Assembly (NCBI GenBank): GCA_035236585.1
Contig: CP141139.1
Coordinates: forward strand, 54,443,217-54,507,216
Origin: Warburgia ugandensis
Taxonomy: Eukaryota > Streptophyta > Magnoliopsida > Canellales > Canellaceae
Reading direction: 5' to 3'
Length of the DNA: 64,000 nt
Shown: one piece after another, positions 23,185-35,031 of the stretch
Layout: every line of letters begins with the position of its first letter
How positions within the stretch are numbered: the first letter of the stretch is position 1
The notes under the pieces: generated by a model
The model's database searches: none
The model's input: only the letters and a program-made list of their open reading frames with translations
Told to the model about the DNA's origin: nothing
Position numbers and translations under genes: made by a program

Positions 23185-23206
23185 TGATGATGATGATGAT
23201 GATGAT
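23185..23206 (+). repeat. (GAT)n 3' tail of the LINE
   Basis: A TGATGATGATGATG run lies 15 bp after the ORF stop. RTE elements typically end in a short tandem repeat instead of poly(A). Confidence 0.85.
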
Positions 23207-24400
23207 ATTTCATAAGAAAGAATATGAAATTAGAATAAATTGTCTCATGGAAAGGATACTAAGAATTGAGGATATTACATTTTACCAAAATCCCTACTTA
23301 TCCATACTTCTCCTAAGATCAAACAATATTTTTACTAGGACGAAACATAAGGCTTAGGATAGAGTTATCAAAGAAAGTGGCATAGAGGTAAATAAAATTG
23401 TTCTAAAAAATATGCAAAGGTATTCTACTAAAGCAATCACAATCTTCTTTCCACACATGAGTGAACATTTTCCGTTTCATTAGCTTTCTTATTATTTTTC
23501 TCTTTTTCACTTACTTGGAATATAGACTCCTTCTAAAATTTACTTCACTTAAATCATTTTGATCTTCATCACCTTAACTATAGTGTTCACACTAATTCAT
23601 CTATATATTTCTCCAAACATCTCTACATATTATCAAAACACAATGGGTAATGGACATAATATAGGGTTAATATGGGTAATGGTTAATTGGATAAAAAAAA
23701 AAATTTACAATATAAAGGCTCAAATGGTTCATTAACAAAAAATAACTTAAGGTAGGATGAAGGTTCTAGATTAATAAAAATAGCCTCTATCATCTCCCTA
23801 GGTTTCATATGACTCAAAGATTCCATAAACATAAGAGATATATGGTATAGTATTTAATATTATGTCTTAATAGTTGACAAAAACTAAGAATAATGAGAAC
23901 ATCCACGAATTAGTGCATGTTAAAGAAAATTTTGAAATTTATGTATAACCTTGAAAAATAAAGAATGGCTCTAGTCTCTCATGGGTTATAAGTCTCTAAT
24001 AATTTTCTCTAGGATTTTTAAGTTATGCTTACTCTTTAACTTAAACTATGTATATATGGATAATGTCTAGTAAGTGTTCTGAGTTCAATTTTCATGGACA
24101 ACTTTAGAAAAAGAGTAATAAAATGAACTAATTATATGCAAGTCTACTAATAAGCTAAATTCCAAATATAAGACCAAATTTTTAGAAAATCTAATTCTCA
24201 TCATTGTAAAGTAACTTACCACAAAACCTAAAGAAAAATCTAAACATTTTTTCAATTTATTTTTAAATTAACTTTTGACTTAAAGTTTAACAGAAAGACT
24301 TGAAAACTAACAATGAACACAACAAACTTTGAAATACTCCATCCTCAATCTTAAATTAAACATTTTCTTCAAATTTTAGAATTAAATACCATGGACAAAT
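23207..24400. other. Unassigned AT-rich sequence
   Basis: No open frame of note, repeat boundary or RNA gene is visible. It may be degraded transposon or unique intergenic DNA. Confidence 0.4.
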
Positions 24401-25528
24401 AAAATAATAAAGCTGAGAGAGAGGGTGGGAAGAAGTATGCTTGTGAAAAGCTTGAATCATTGATTTTCATCTTTGAATTCCACAATTTTTACTTGAAATT
24501 GGAACTAGTTCTAGGTCTTTTGCCTTTACTAGCCCCATCATTCCAGCCATGATTCTCTTGAATTCTCTATCGAGTTTCACTTACATGTCATCTTAGTTTA
24601 ATTTGAGAGCATTGGAATGTGTTGTAGATTTGATTTGAATCAAGTTTTAGTTCATGAAGAGTGCATAATTTTCAGATTTACCTCTATGTATCATATGTGC
24701 TATTATAAGTGTATTTTGCCTTCAATTCAATAAAGATATTTGAGGATTTTTGTTCATGCTTGTTTCTAGTATTAAAGTACTTTAGATCTGGAGTGTTATC
24801 TTGAATAAAAAGTTCTATTTCAATTACTTTCAATGCTTGGTTTGATTTGAGTTTCTTAAGTGCTTGGAACCTAAAATTTTTCCATTCAATCTTCATGCTT
24901 AGTTTCCAACATCTTATTAATCATAATTGTTTGATTTCTTTAGAATGCATTTATCCTTTTACTCTGTTTGTTAAGTTCCTTGATTAGACTACATGTAAAT
25001 TTGCTTTTGATTCATTAAATTAGGCCATCCTATAACCCATGAACCATGCACCCTATCCCATGGATCATGCCCATGGGACTTAGGTGATTCCTCCTTTGAT
25101 TAAGGCTTAGTTTAGTTTTAGAAAGTTTCAATTTTAGAAATTTTGAGGTTTAGGAAAGTGGTAAATTAGGAAGGTTTCAATTTTAGTAAGTTTCCTAGAT
25201 TAATTCATTCTAGTTTTGCATTAGTTTCCTTTAATTGAATGCATGTTAGTTAGGTGAATTTCTAACTCCCTTGCTTAGTTTTAATTTTAGAACGTTTTTT
25301 TTATTTATTTTAATTATAGTTTCTAGATTCATGCATATTTCCTTTCTTTTGTCATTGACTTTCTTGGTTTAAATTCAAATCCAATTCAATCTCTTTCTTT
25401 GGCTAAAGTTAAGAACTTCAAATAAGATCCATCCAACAAACAAATTTGTGAGATTCCTCATGGGATCTACCTTTCTCATGTGCAATACTACTTTCATTCA
25501 TGAGATTGCAAGTAATATTAAAGCTACA
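24400..25528 (+). mobile_element. Family P LTR fragment (3' part)
   Basis: The TTTAGGAAAGT-rich stretch (25100-25300), CTCATGGGATCTACC (about 25459) and the end GCAAGTAATATTAAAGCTACA (ending 25528) match the other family P copies. The start is not definable, so the left boundary is approximate. Confidence 0.55.
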
Positions 25529-26760
25529 CCAATTAATCCTAACCCTAACACAAACAAACTGAAAGGTTTGACTTTCTTTATTTTCTTGGGGGGAGTATTT
25601 TTAGGTTATTACTAATTGTTGTAGCTCCTCCTCTCTTTCACACATGTCCTACTGCTTACTAGTTAGATCCTAATTATAATCAACCACTTCACATCCTCCT
25701 TAGTCATCCACAGGTGATCTAAGTCATTGAATATATTGGCAGAGCTAGTCATTTAAATACTAATACAATTAACCTCATTCCAAGAGGGTCTTATGAGCTC
25801 ATAAGCTATTAAGGTCTCTTCTAGATTGATTTTAATTAATTGGTTGATGCCAGGGCTATGCGTAAGTTGATATTTATCCTAGTTGGCCAAGGGATGGTGA
25901 TCAAATCCACCCTTGATCTTATAGGGGTGGTTGTTCCTACTAATCATTTAAGCACATTCGCACAACAAATCGATCAACATATTGCACCTTAAAGTAATTA
26001 AATATGCCCTAATTATGTAGTAAAAAGCAGTAAACTAATGAAACTACTTATATGCTATCTAACAAGGGGTCAGGCCTCAATAAAGGAGACACTCTAACCC
26101 TGATAGTTTATGTCCTTAGGTTATAGCCAAGATTAGGCAATCGCTGTCAAATAGGTGATAACTAATTCAAAGTCTTTAGTATAATGCAACAAGTAATATA
26201 ATGGATATACACTATATGAATTACACTATCAAATGAATAATGAAAATTAAATTATATGCAAGTCCTAATCTTGGATATTTATGGAGATTATAAAAGCTTA
26301 CAGTGGGGTCTTGGATGAAGTCTTCTCGTACAAGGATGGGTCCACACTTGAATTGTATTATTACAACCCCTTTTAATTTGAATAAGTTATATTTAAATAA
26401 AAATTATGGCACATCCTCACTACAATTCACTTGAAATAAAAAAACAAAGGATCTCTTCTAACGATTGCTCCCTTTGGTGGGGGAAGAAATGGCTTGCGCT
26501 ATGGCATAGACATAAGAAATGGCTTCCACTACATTTATTCAAATTATACCTTATCTCCTTAGGGAACTGATTATCAAAGATTCTTCTATAGTCACCCTCT
26601 TTCTTATTATGCTTGGCATCCTTTCATTCAAGTAATCATTGAGTATGTAAACTTAGAGTAATACGAATCTAATTTAACGTAAAGCATAAATAAAACTAAA
26701 CTACATTGAATAACTAACAAAAGCATAAAAAACATAAACACAAAATAAAGAACCCACTAC
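25529..26760. other. Unassigned sequence
   Basis: It includes a slightly less AT-rich part (about 25700-26130) with no recognisable coding or RNA feature. Near 26355, TATTACAACCCC faintly recalls the family L LTR start, but the following sequence does not match. Confidence 0.35.
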
Positions 26761-29700
26761 AATTCACCATCCATAACATCCTATACTACAGTATATACAA
26801 AATCCCCAAATCAATTTCAAGATCCAACGGTTCCAACAACAGAAAATCACAAAAAGGTGGATAATCGGGCTATATTATCATCAACTAGTAATTCTCTCAA
26901 ATTGGGCATCAATTATATTGTTTTTCTCCAATCAGGTAGGTGTAACTACTTCCCATACATATTTATTATGTTTTAGTATAATTTTTATTTTTCTGTAATT
27001 TAACTTGAATGAAAAATGATAAAAATAAAGTAAATACCAAACCCTTCAATTTATGGTGATAAAAAGATCAGATGGAAATTCTGAGCTTTCCAATCGATCC
27101 AGAAGGGTCAAAAACCCCAAAGGTACAATTTTCAAAAAAATCTAACAAGGTTTGGACCCTCAAGTGAGAGAGATTAATTCTGTTGGGCCCAGATCAAATC
27201 TAGACCATAGGAACAGCTGTAAACTTCAATTTAAGATTGTGGAGTCATATGAACTCCAAATTGAGATCAGAAAGAAGCTATGGAAAGATTGTAATGTCTA
27301 GTTTCTAATGAAGCCATAATATTTCTAAAAATTATTTCTATATTTTTCTGTATTTTGGAAATAAGTGTCCAATTTCTAAGATCTTCAAGATCTGAGGTGA
27401 TCAGATCTTGAAAATTTATTTTAATGATGATATAATAATGTAATAAAGTAATATCTATGGTTAATTTGGATAGATCTTGGATAAATTAGGGGATCTGCCC
27501 TTTATGGTAGAAAAATCCTAAAATAAAAATAAAAAAATACAAAGGGACCCACTTGATCAATGAGATCAAGTATGATCAGATCCTTGGGATGGATTAAATG
27601 GATGATATTAGGATGGAATCTAGTTAGATCATGGATGAAATGTGACAAAATCAAGTGGATATGATTTTTGGATCTTAATGGATTAAAAGCCTTAAAGGTA
27701 ATTAAAACCCTTAATCTAAAGGAAAACACCTAAGCTCTAATGGTTGGATCATATTTAAAGGTTTATAATAATCTTAATAAAATTAGTTTAATTGTCTTTT
27801 ATTGGATATAGAAGTGTAAATGTGATTTATGTTTTAAGTTTTAATTGTCTTTTATTGGATATAGAAGTGTAAATGTGATTTATGTTCTAAGTTAGAAAGC
27901 ATGATAGTGTAATCTTTAAATTTTAGTACGATATGCCCTAAATGAATAATTCATTAGTAGATTTGAATATCTTAGGATCATGTTAGTGTAAATTAGGATT
28001 TAAACATGATTTCATTATGATAGAAGATGTGTTTCATAACTTAAGATCATGTTAGTTTTATTTCACTAGCTTAAGTTACATTCATAGGAAGAATGTTAGT
28101 ATATAGTTGTTAAAATTATATTTGATTTATACTTTCAAGTTGATGATTTACTTATTGTCAAATTTTATTCAATTGTTAAGTAATTGTTTAAATATAAGGA
28201 GCATAAATCACCAAAAATGTAAACTAATGAAATATAGAAATTCATGGACAACTAAGATGAATGAATGATTTTGACTTAATAAGGGCTATAGTTAGTAGGA
28301 CAATATAAGGAATGATTTATCATTTTCTTGGCCCAAACTAGGAAAATAATGAACATCCATAGATGACATTGTGCATATCCATGGAAATTAATTAAAATTA
28401 ATTAGAGAAGGGACTTAAGGTAAAGAGCTCATAGAACCTTGTCAATGGTTGAGCTAGTAACACTCCAGTGGACTCTGAACATTGTGGTTATAGGGGGTAT
28501 ACAAGAGTTAAGTGCTTTTCCCTCACCTCCCATTGACGTAAGAGAGGTCTAAACGCCTCCTTACATGAGGGTTGTATTAACCACTTTTTGAGCAGAATTT
28601 AATTGGTAAGTACTGGTCATCCTGAAATAAGGAGGAGTTGTCTAGTGATAGGAAGAAATAAATTATCTTCAACCAAGTAAGACACTAACTGGTTGAATAA
28701 TAATAAGAACATAAAAAGATAGCAAATTATCTAACCCTAATAAAAATAGTAAGTGAGATAAGGATGATCAAACAAGATGTGATCTTGTATGATCAAAAAC
28801 AATAAGGAAAAAGAAACATCAATGTAAATTAGATTGTTATGTATGATATAGATAGTATTTGTATAGATGATATTAAACCCATGGATATATGATATTCAAG
28901 GAAGAAAGATTCAGATCATCCTACATAAGGATGATCAAAAGACCATGTAGTATGTACCCTTCATTAGAAAAATGACATTATACATATGATTTGATAGATA
29001 TATGTTGATCGAGACTATGACAGATTTCAAGGAGTAAGAATACCTTATTGAGGTAGGTGGATTATTAAGAATGCCTTTACATGAAGATACATGTCTAATA
29101 CATGATCTTATGTTTTGAAGTATTGACATATATGATACCAATATATTAAGGTAAATACCTCAAATTAAAATATGATCCAACCAAATGATGAGGAAAATAA
29201 GTATTAAATGGTCAAGTTGAGAATTGAGAACAACCCTAAGTGAATAGGAAAGTAGAAAATATTCCTATCCTAGATAATCAGACAAATAGTCTGATATGTA
29301 TAAGTATTATTTTACATACAAGCTTAGAGGCTTGTGGTTTTATTTTAAACAGGCATAGGCCTGGGGATGCTATGCTAGGAGAGTTAAGAGGGTTTGGCCA
29401 CCCATTCTCTGAAACTTGATGATATTGAATATCAAGCCTAAGAAAGGCTAAAAGTCGGGTGGGGCATTTATGGGCAAGCCACCACTGTGACAGCCATGGT
29501 CCTCCCATATAGACATGGATATTGTAATTTCCACTGAGAATGGTATAAGTGGATTATTGAACAGTTATCCCGGCGCTTGTACGGATCAGATTGCAAGCAC
29601 AGTAGTCCTTGATTATTTTGCATTATGATGTATATGAAATTGGCATAGTGAAATGCCTTCAGGGATGGCATGATGAAATGTTAGGTAATTGTATATTACC

Positions 29701-30431
29701 AATATTTTTCCCAAGAAGGGAAATTCCCTTTATAGTAACTGGCTGAGATACAAATCTCTTATAATAAAAGGAGTTGATTAGCTTTGTATAGAAATGATTC
29801 TTGATTATTTTTACATTTTTAACGGATTTGTCCTTGTACAATATGTATGCATAAAGGTGAACACAAATGACAAGGAAATGAGATGTCCTTATAACTAATA
29901 GTTATTAATGAATGTGTTTATGATAGAATGAATTATGGGATACTTGAATATTGAGATTATACTGTCAATAACTTACATTCTTATTCCTTACCAAGCATAG
30001 CTTGCTGAGATATTGTAAATGTTCGAATGTTTACAATATCTTAGATACAGAGAAGGAGACTTAGGAGCTCAAGAGTTGAAGAACAATTGAAGAATAAGTA
30101 ATCAGCGTATATCCCTTGAAACATTATATTAGAACATATATTGAATTTTGAACTTTGTATATTTGGACAAGTATTATAAGGATACAATGGGTTGTGTACT
30201 ATGAACCACTGGATGGATCCTGAAGTTTAATAAAAGAATATTCCTTCAATGGAATTTTATCTTATACAAAATTCTACTTATGTTATGTATGAGGTGGTGA
30301 CTTAGGTTTTACAAAACAAATTATAAAGGAAAGAATTTCTGCTGCTTTGGTTTGCTAAATTTTTTTACTCTAAGGGCCCTATCTTTACAAAATGTATTAC
30401 GAAATGTGTTGTAAAAACCCTGGTCGCCACA
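26760..30431 (+). mobile_element. Family L LTR, 5' end not recognisable
   Basis: From about 26780 it matches 63080 onward, and in reverse it matches 1-1880. Shared landmarks include TTTTTCTCCAATCAGGT and GATCAGATGGAAATTCTGAG. It ends CCTGGTCGCCACA at 30431, a Ty3-type LTR end. The 0.8 kb that should precede it, with the TATA box, is absent or unrecognisable. Adding that missing part suggests a full LTR of about 4.4 kb. No PBS follows, so it is a solo or truncated LTR. No coding sequence is seen. Confidence 0.75.
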
Positions 30432-30489
30432 CTAGAAGTCAGAAACAACATATATATAAGAATGAATGAAGGTTACTAGATAATTGAAC

Positions 30490-31960
30490 ATTGAAAAAAT
30501 AAACATGCTAGTACATACCTCATTGATCAGGATATCTCCTTCAAAGAGTTGCTCTTCTACCTCTTTTCAAATGGAGCATTATAGCTATTGTGAGATGGGG
30601 GTCGAGAGGCAATATCTTGACATGGACTTTTGAAACTTTAAAAGTCCTTATATTAATAATTCTTCACCTTGTTATATAACTCCTCGATGGTTTTCTCCTT
30701 CAATTCTTTCAAGTCCTCTATTGGAGGATTAGTTGATTTAGGGAAGAATTTGGAAGGAATGATACTGCATCCTTAGGCCCTTACTTGGCTAGGGTGCATG
30801 TCCTTGTTGCCCATAGCCCTACACAAGATGTCTGCTTTGTAGTAGTACTACTTAGAGTCCTTGTAGTTGCACATTCTTAAGTCAACTCTTCCTTTACATG
30901 TAGTTTTCAGAACATGATCAATTTGACATATATAATATAATTCAAGAGATATGAAGGTAGACATGCAAAACTACTTATGTTTCATGAAGCAACTAATATA
31001 GTGTTTTGGTTAGTGAAGGTCTAGGAGTTATGTCCATGTAAATGTGCCATTTTGTAGAGAAGGACATGATCAATGGGATCCAAGGTCCTAACCTTCTTTT
31101 ATTATCAAGAGAGACACTGAATTAGAGTTAATGAAATAAAAGTCTAGTATATTTAGACATAAATGAACTATCACATCTACTTCTTGTTCTTCTAACTTTC
31201 ATAACCAAACATGAAGAGGTGTTGCTGCATATGATTAGTGTCACACACTCTTCATCCTTTCATATGATTTGCCTACACATCAAAGGAACGTAATTAAGCA
31301 CAATTGACTTTTATAATTAGAGGAATCACACTTTGTGCTAGTTGTAATTATCTCAAAATTCGAAGATAGGCAGGTTTGTGGAAATTGATTCCATGTATCC
31401 TAATTAGTGATGCTAGAGTACATTACAAGGACAATGTTGAGCCTCGACGGATCATCATATTTGGAAGTATATACCTTCTTGAAAGTTTCCTCCATTGTTC
31501 ATCAGCCCCTTATAGAGTATTCTTCTTACACTCATCAGTAACGTCATTGGTAGACTACAAAGTAAAAACAAGCATGTGAGTCTATATATAAAAAAAAGAA
31601 GATAAAGCGCATGTACGTTATATGTGGCAAATATTTACATACCACCACCACCCCCCATATTGCATCTTTGATTGATTGTGACACATGTCTCCAATCAATC
31701 ATTGAGACTAGCTTGATGCTTCTACCAATGTAGTAGATGAAACTAGTATAAGAATGTGCACTACCACTTAAGGCTTGCCCTCTACTCTTGAACTGTACCA
31801 TCTATTTTATTCCTTTTGACTTTTTGTCAATGATATGCTCCATTTTTGTAGCCTTCAAGACTTTCTCTTAATAGGTGTAGCTGGGCTGGATGGTTCTTCA
31901 TGTTATTTATTTTCTTCATGTTTCATGTTTCCTGGACAAGTGAAATAATGCATTTAGATT
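30490..31960 (-). pseudogene. Second CACTA gene remnant with Transposase_24 domain, antisense
   Basis: On the reverse strand, the exon at about 31800-31640 reads GSAHSYTSFIYYIGRSIKLV followed by DWRHVSQSIKDAIW. The next exon at about 31550-31400 gives ECKKNTL and GADEQWRK. These match the B copy (SIKDAIWDMVK; EYKKNALHGAGEQWRKWK), a Ptta/En/Spm Transposase_24 domain. Further on, 30860-30640 gives GNKDMHPSQVRA and LKELKEKTIEELYNKVKN. The first exon start is near 31930 (reverse complement of AACATGAAGAA). In-frame stops show it is dead. It is likely the missing 3' half of element C, separated by the insertion of B. Confidence 0.7.
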
Positions 31961-33133
31961 AGTTGGAAATAACGATGATTCAAAGAAATCACTAACAAGC
32001 TCTTAAAATTTTAGAAAAAGAAACAACAATTTTATATTTTCAGAAGAACCAAATAGGATTGACTAAAATAAGACTCATGAAATTCCAACTAAAGAAAATA
32101 ACAACTAAATTTTATTTCACAATATTTTCAGAGAAAAGATTAGAGGTAGATACATAAATTTCAGAGGAGATGATTAGCTCAAGTGCTTGTTTTTAGAGAA
32201 CTGGTGAACAATTAACTGACTTTAGTTTATAAAAAAACAAACTAGAGATCTGAGTTAAGAACTAAGTTAACATATCATTTCCATTAGTTTTACTAGCAAT
32301 CACAAGGTTATTAGTGTATTAGATTGTGATTAAAGAACTGAGGTAACAAAAAATCTATTGAACAATGCAGGAATCATATACCATGGAATTCAAGATTATG
32401 TAACCCTATCCCAGTAACTCTTAAAGCCAAACAAATTTAAAGTACATCTATCATAAACAGATAAATAACAATTAAAAAAAGTGGCCTTAACTAGGGATCC
32501 TATAGCCAAGGGATAGAACCTGATTGATTTTGAAGACAATAGAAACTATGGTGGAGCTGGAGTGGTCAGGGGCTTCCTTTGTGAGTTTCTATTACCAAAT
32601 GAGTGATAGATTCACTTCTTATACCAAGTAAACTAGAAACTATAATAGTTAAATGGCCCTTGGACAAGCAGTTAATGGTTAGATCAAATTCAATAGTACA
32701 AGGTAACACATATTTTGTAATAGGAAAACTTTTCTCATGGTTATGTAAAAACAGTTTAGAAAGAAACTCCTATCTTAAAGGGAACCATTTATATGACTAT
32801 AGCTTGTTGGCGACGTAGTTGACTTCTTTTGATAAGATTATTATAGCAAGAAATCATCTTCTAATCATTTAAATTAAGTTGTATGTTCATTGATGTCATA
32901 TCTTTGTTCTTTTCATTATTTTTACTATGTCTTGTAAAGTAGAGCTTTTAATTATTTCTATGGGATGCTGAGACTCGAATTTAGAGACCAATGTTTCATA
33001 TGTCTTGCCAATGTTTGCATTACGTCTAAGTCTAAAACATAAGTAGGTACACTATAAACTAATGTGCTTGAAATTCCATATGTTTCTCTCACTTTGCAAA
33101 TTAGAGAACAAATCATCTCTTTGCTGTTATCAT
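31961..33133. other. Unassigned AT-rich sequence left of CACTA B
   Basis: No protein domain was recognised on either strand. By position it may be the inter-gene part of element C, but it has no clear 195-bp repeat units. Confidence 0.35.
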
Positions 33134-33149
33134 CACTGCTAAAATTTGA

Positions 33150-33480
33150 GCTTTATACGAGGTGATTATGATAAACTATCTTATATATTATAATAATATA
33201 AGATGGTTTCAACATAATAGTCTTAAAAAAATTTATATAAGACAGTTTTAGAAAACCATCGTATATTATTAACATAATATAAGACATTTTTCAAGAACTA
33301 TCCTATTTTTTTAAGAGAATATAAGATGGTTTTCTAGAACCATTTTTTATTATGTTAATAATATAAGACAATATTCCAGAACTGTGTTATATAAAATTTA
33401 TATAAGACAGTTATGTTGAAATTGTCTTATATTATTAACAATATAAGATGGTGTTTAAACCATCTTATATTTTCATGTCT
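33150..33480 (+). repeat. Left subterminal repeat array of element B
   Basis: Copies of ATATAAGATGG and CCATCTTATAT occur in both orientations, including a palindrome around 33447-33474 with a 6-8-nt centre. Confidence 0.85.
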
Positions 33481-33944
33481 TATAAGTTGAAGATCAATTG
33501 ACTCTCGACTTCTTCGAAAAAAACTCAAACATTGGGTTGGATTTACATTCACTTTGTCCCAAACTTGTATTTTCTCAGTGGATATTAGTTGGGTAGTATT
33601 CATTCTTGTACTTTATCATATGTTTACTTTATTTGATGTTTGTGGCTATAAAATTCCTTTTATTTTTTGTTCTTGTATTTGTGTGATATATTCATATATA
33701 TATATATATATATATATGTGGATCAGTGTGAACATTTATGTGTATGGATTAGTCATGTTTTTGCTTCATTCTTACTTTTTCCAATCCTAGACTTGAATGT
33801 TGACTCCTCTATATATATTAAAGTTATATATATATATATATAATGTTAACTATGTACATGTTGTTTACATACCAAGTATCTAGTTAAATGCTTAACCCAT
33901 ATTCTTATTATAATCTTTTCATGACTAGAAAGTCTTTGTCCTTT

Positions 33945-35031
33945 TGAACAAAATGGAAAAATATGCTTGAATGTGTGTGGAAAGATCATCAAGGGAATAT
34001 GAGGAGGAATAAAAGAGTTCATTGAGTTTGCACTTAGGGCAGGTGATGATTGTAATTGAATTTAATGTCCACGCTCGAGATGTGGAAACCTAAAAAAGGT
34101 TATTGTCGATGAGTTGAGAGAACATTTGTGCTTCAATGGAGTTGATGAAAGTTGTCGTCCTTGGATGTGACATGGGTTGAATGTGTATATAAAAATGAAG
34201 CCACTCTAATAAGTGGTGAAGATAGTAGGACATCTACACCTATGTTTTGAGATGTATACAATGACTTCCAAGATGACCTAGTACAATTTCAGACTACATT
34301 GGAGGAAGCTGATGAGCCATTGTACGTTGGGTGTATAGATTATACCAAGTTGTCTGTAGTAGTAGAACTTTACAATGTGAAGTGAAGATTTAGTATTTCA
34401 GATCATGGTTTATAGAACTACCGAAAGTCAATGGTAAAATGCTGCCCAAGGAGAACAAATTAGTTAGGTCGACATGGGAGGTAAAGAAAACCTTTGCTGC
34501 ACTAGGCTTAAATTATGAAAAGCTAACATGCCAATCCCAATGACTTCATGTTGTACCAAAAGAAGCACAAAGACAAAATTATATGCCCAATTTGTGGGCA
34601 TTCAAGATGGAAGATGAGGAAGAATTCAAGTGATTGGCAAGTGAATGATATCCCTGCAAAGGTCCTATGGTATTTTTCCCCTATTCCAAGATTCTAAAGA
34701 ATGTTTCATATTAAAGAAACAATGAATGAAGAAACTAGTATGTCATGCTGAGAAAAAAGTGGGTGATAACTATTTATGCCATCTAGCAGATAGCCCTACG
34801 TGGAAGCTTATAGACTTCATGTGGCCCAATTTTGGACAACAACCCAAGAACCTAAGACATGCAATATTTGTAGATGGGATTAATCCTCATGGTTCTATGA
34901 GCAGTAGGTATAGTTGTTGGCCTATAATAGTAGTTTGTTACAACCTTTCATCATTGTTGTGCATTAAGAGGAAGTTTATGATGTTAACTATGTTAATATC
35001 GGGTCCTAAGAATCCTAGGAATGACACTAAC
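33945..35031 (+). pseudogene. TNP2-like transposase pseudogene of B, 5' part
   Basis: It begins with the transposase-associated region (MEKYA, ENICASMEL) and continues into the Transposase_21 core. An open stretch at 34726-35031 reads CHLADSPTWKLIDFMWPNFG, then DGINPHGSMSSRYSCWPI and LISGPKNPRNDTN. The frame is broken upstream. It stops at 35031, where an LTR retrotransposon has inserted, and resumes after 43722. Joining across the insertion restores the family order (GPKNPRNDTN, then LIDDLRTLWEVGVEAYDAYKKE). Confidence 0.88.

Larger units (their letters stand above)
19618..23206 (+). mobile_element. RTE-clade LINE (non-LTR retrotransposon), near full length
   Basis: The 5' end (CATCCCAAGCCCGGATAAAA) resembles the start of plant RTE elements as I remember them. 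Two tandem arrays follow in the leader, then one long endonuclease/reverse-transcriptase frame. The 3' end is compact: the stop in GACCCCTAATTGGGATAAGG is followed almost at once by a (GAT)n tail. A single ORF with an AP endonuclease followed by RT, no RNase H, a tiny 3' UTR and a trinucleotide tail are RTE traits. No clear target-site duplication was found. Confidence 0.88.

Noticed and set aside
26340..26400. Possible start of the family L LTR (TGTATTATTACAACCCC)
   Set aside because: Only the first bases resemble TGTAATAACCCC; the next 300 bp do not follow the other two copies.
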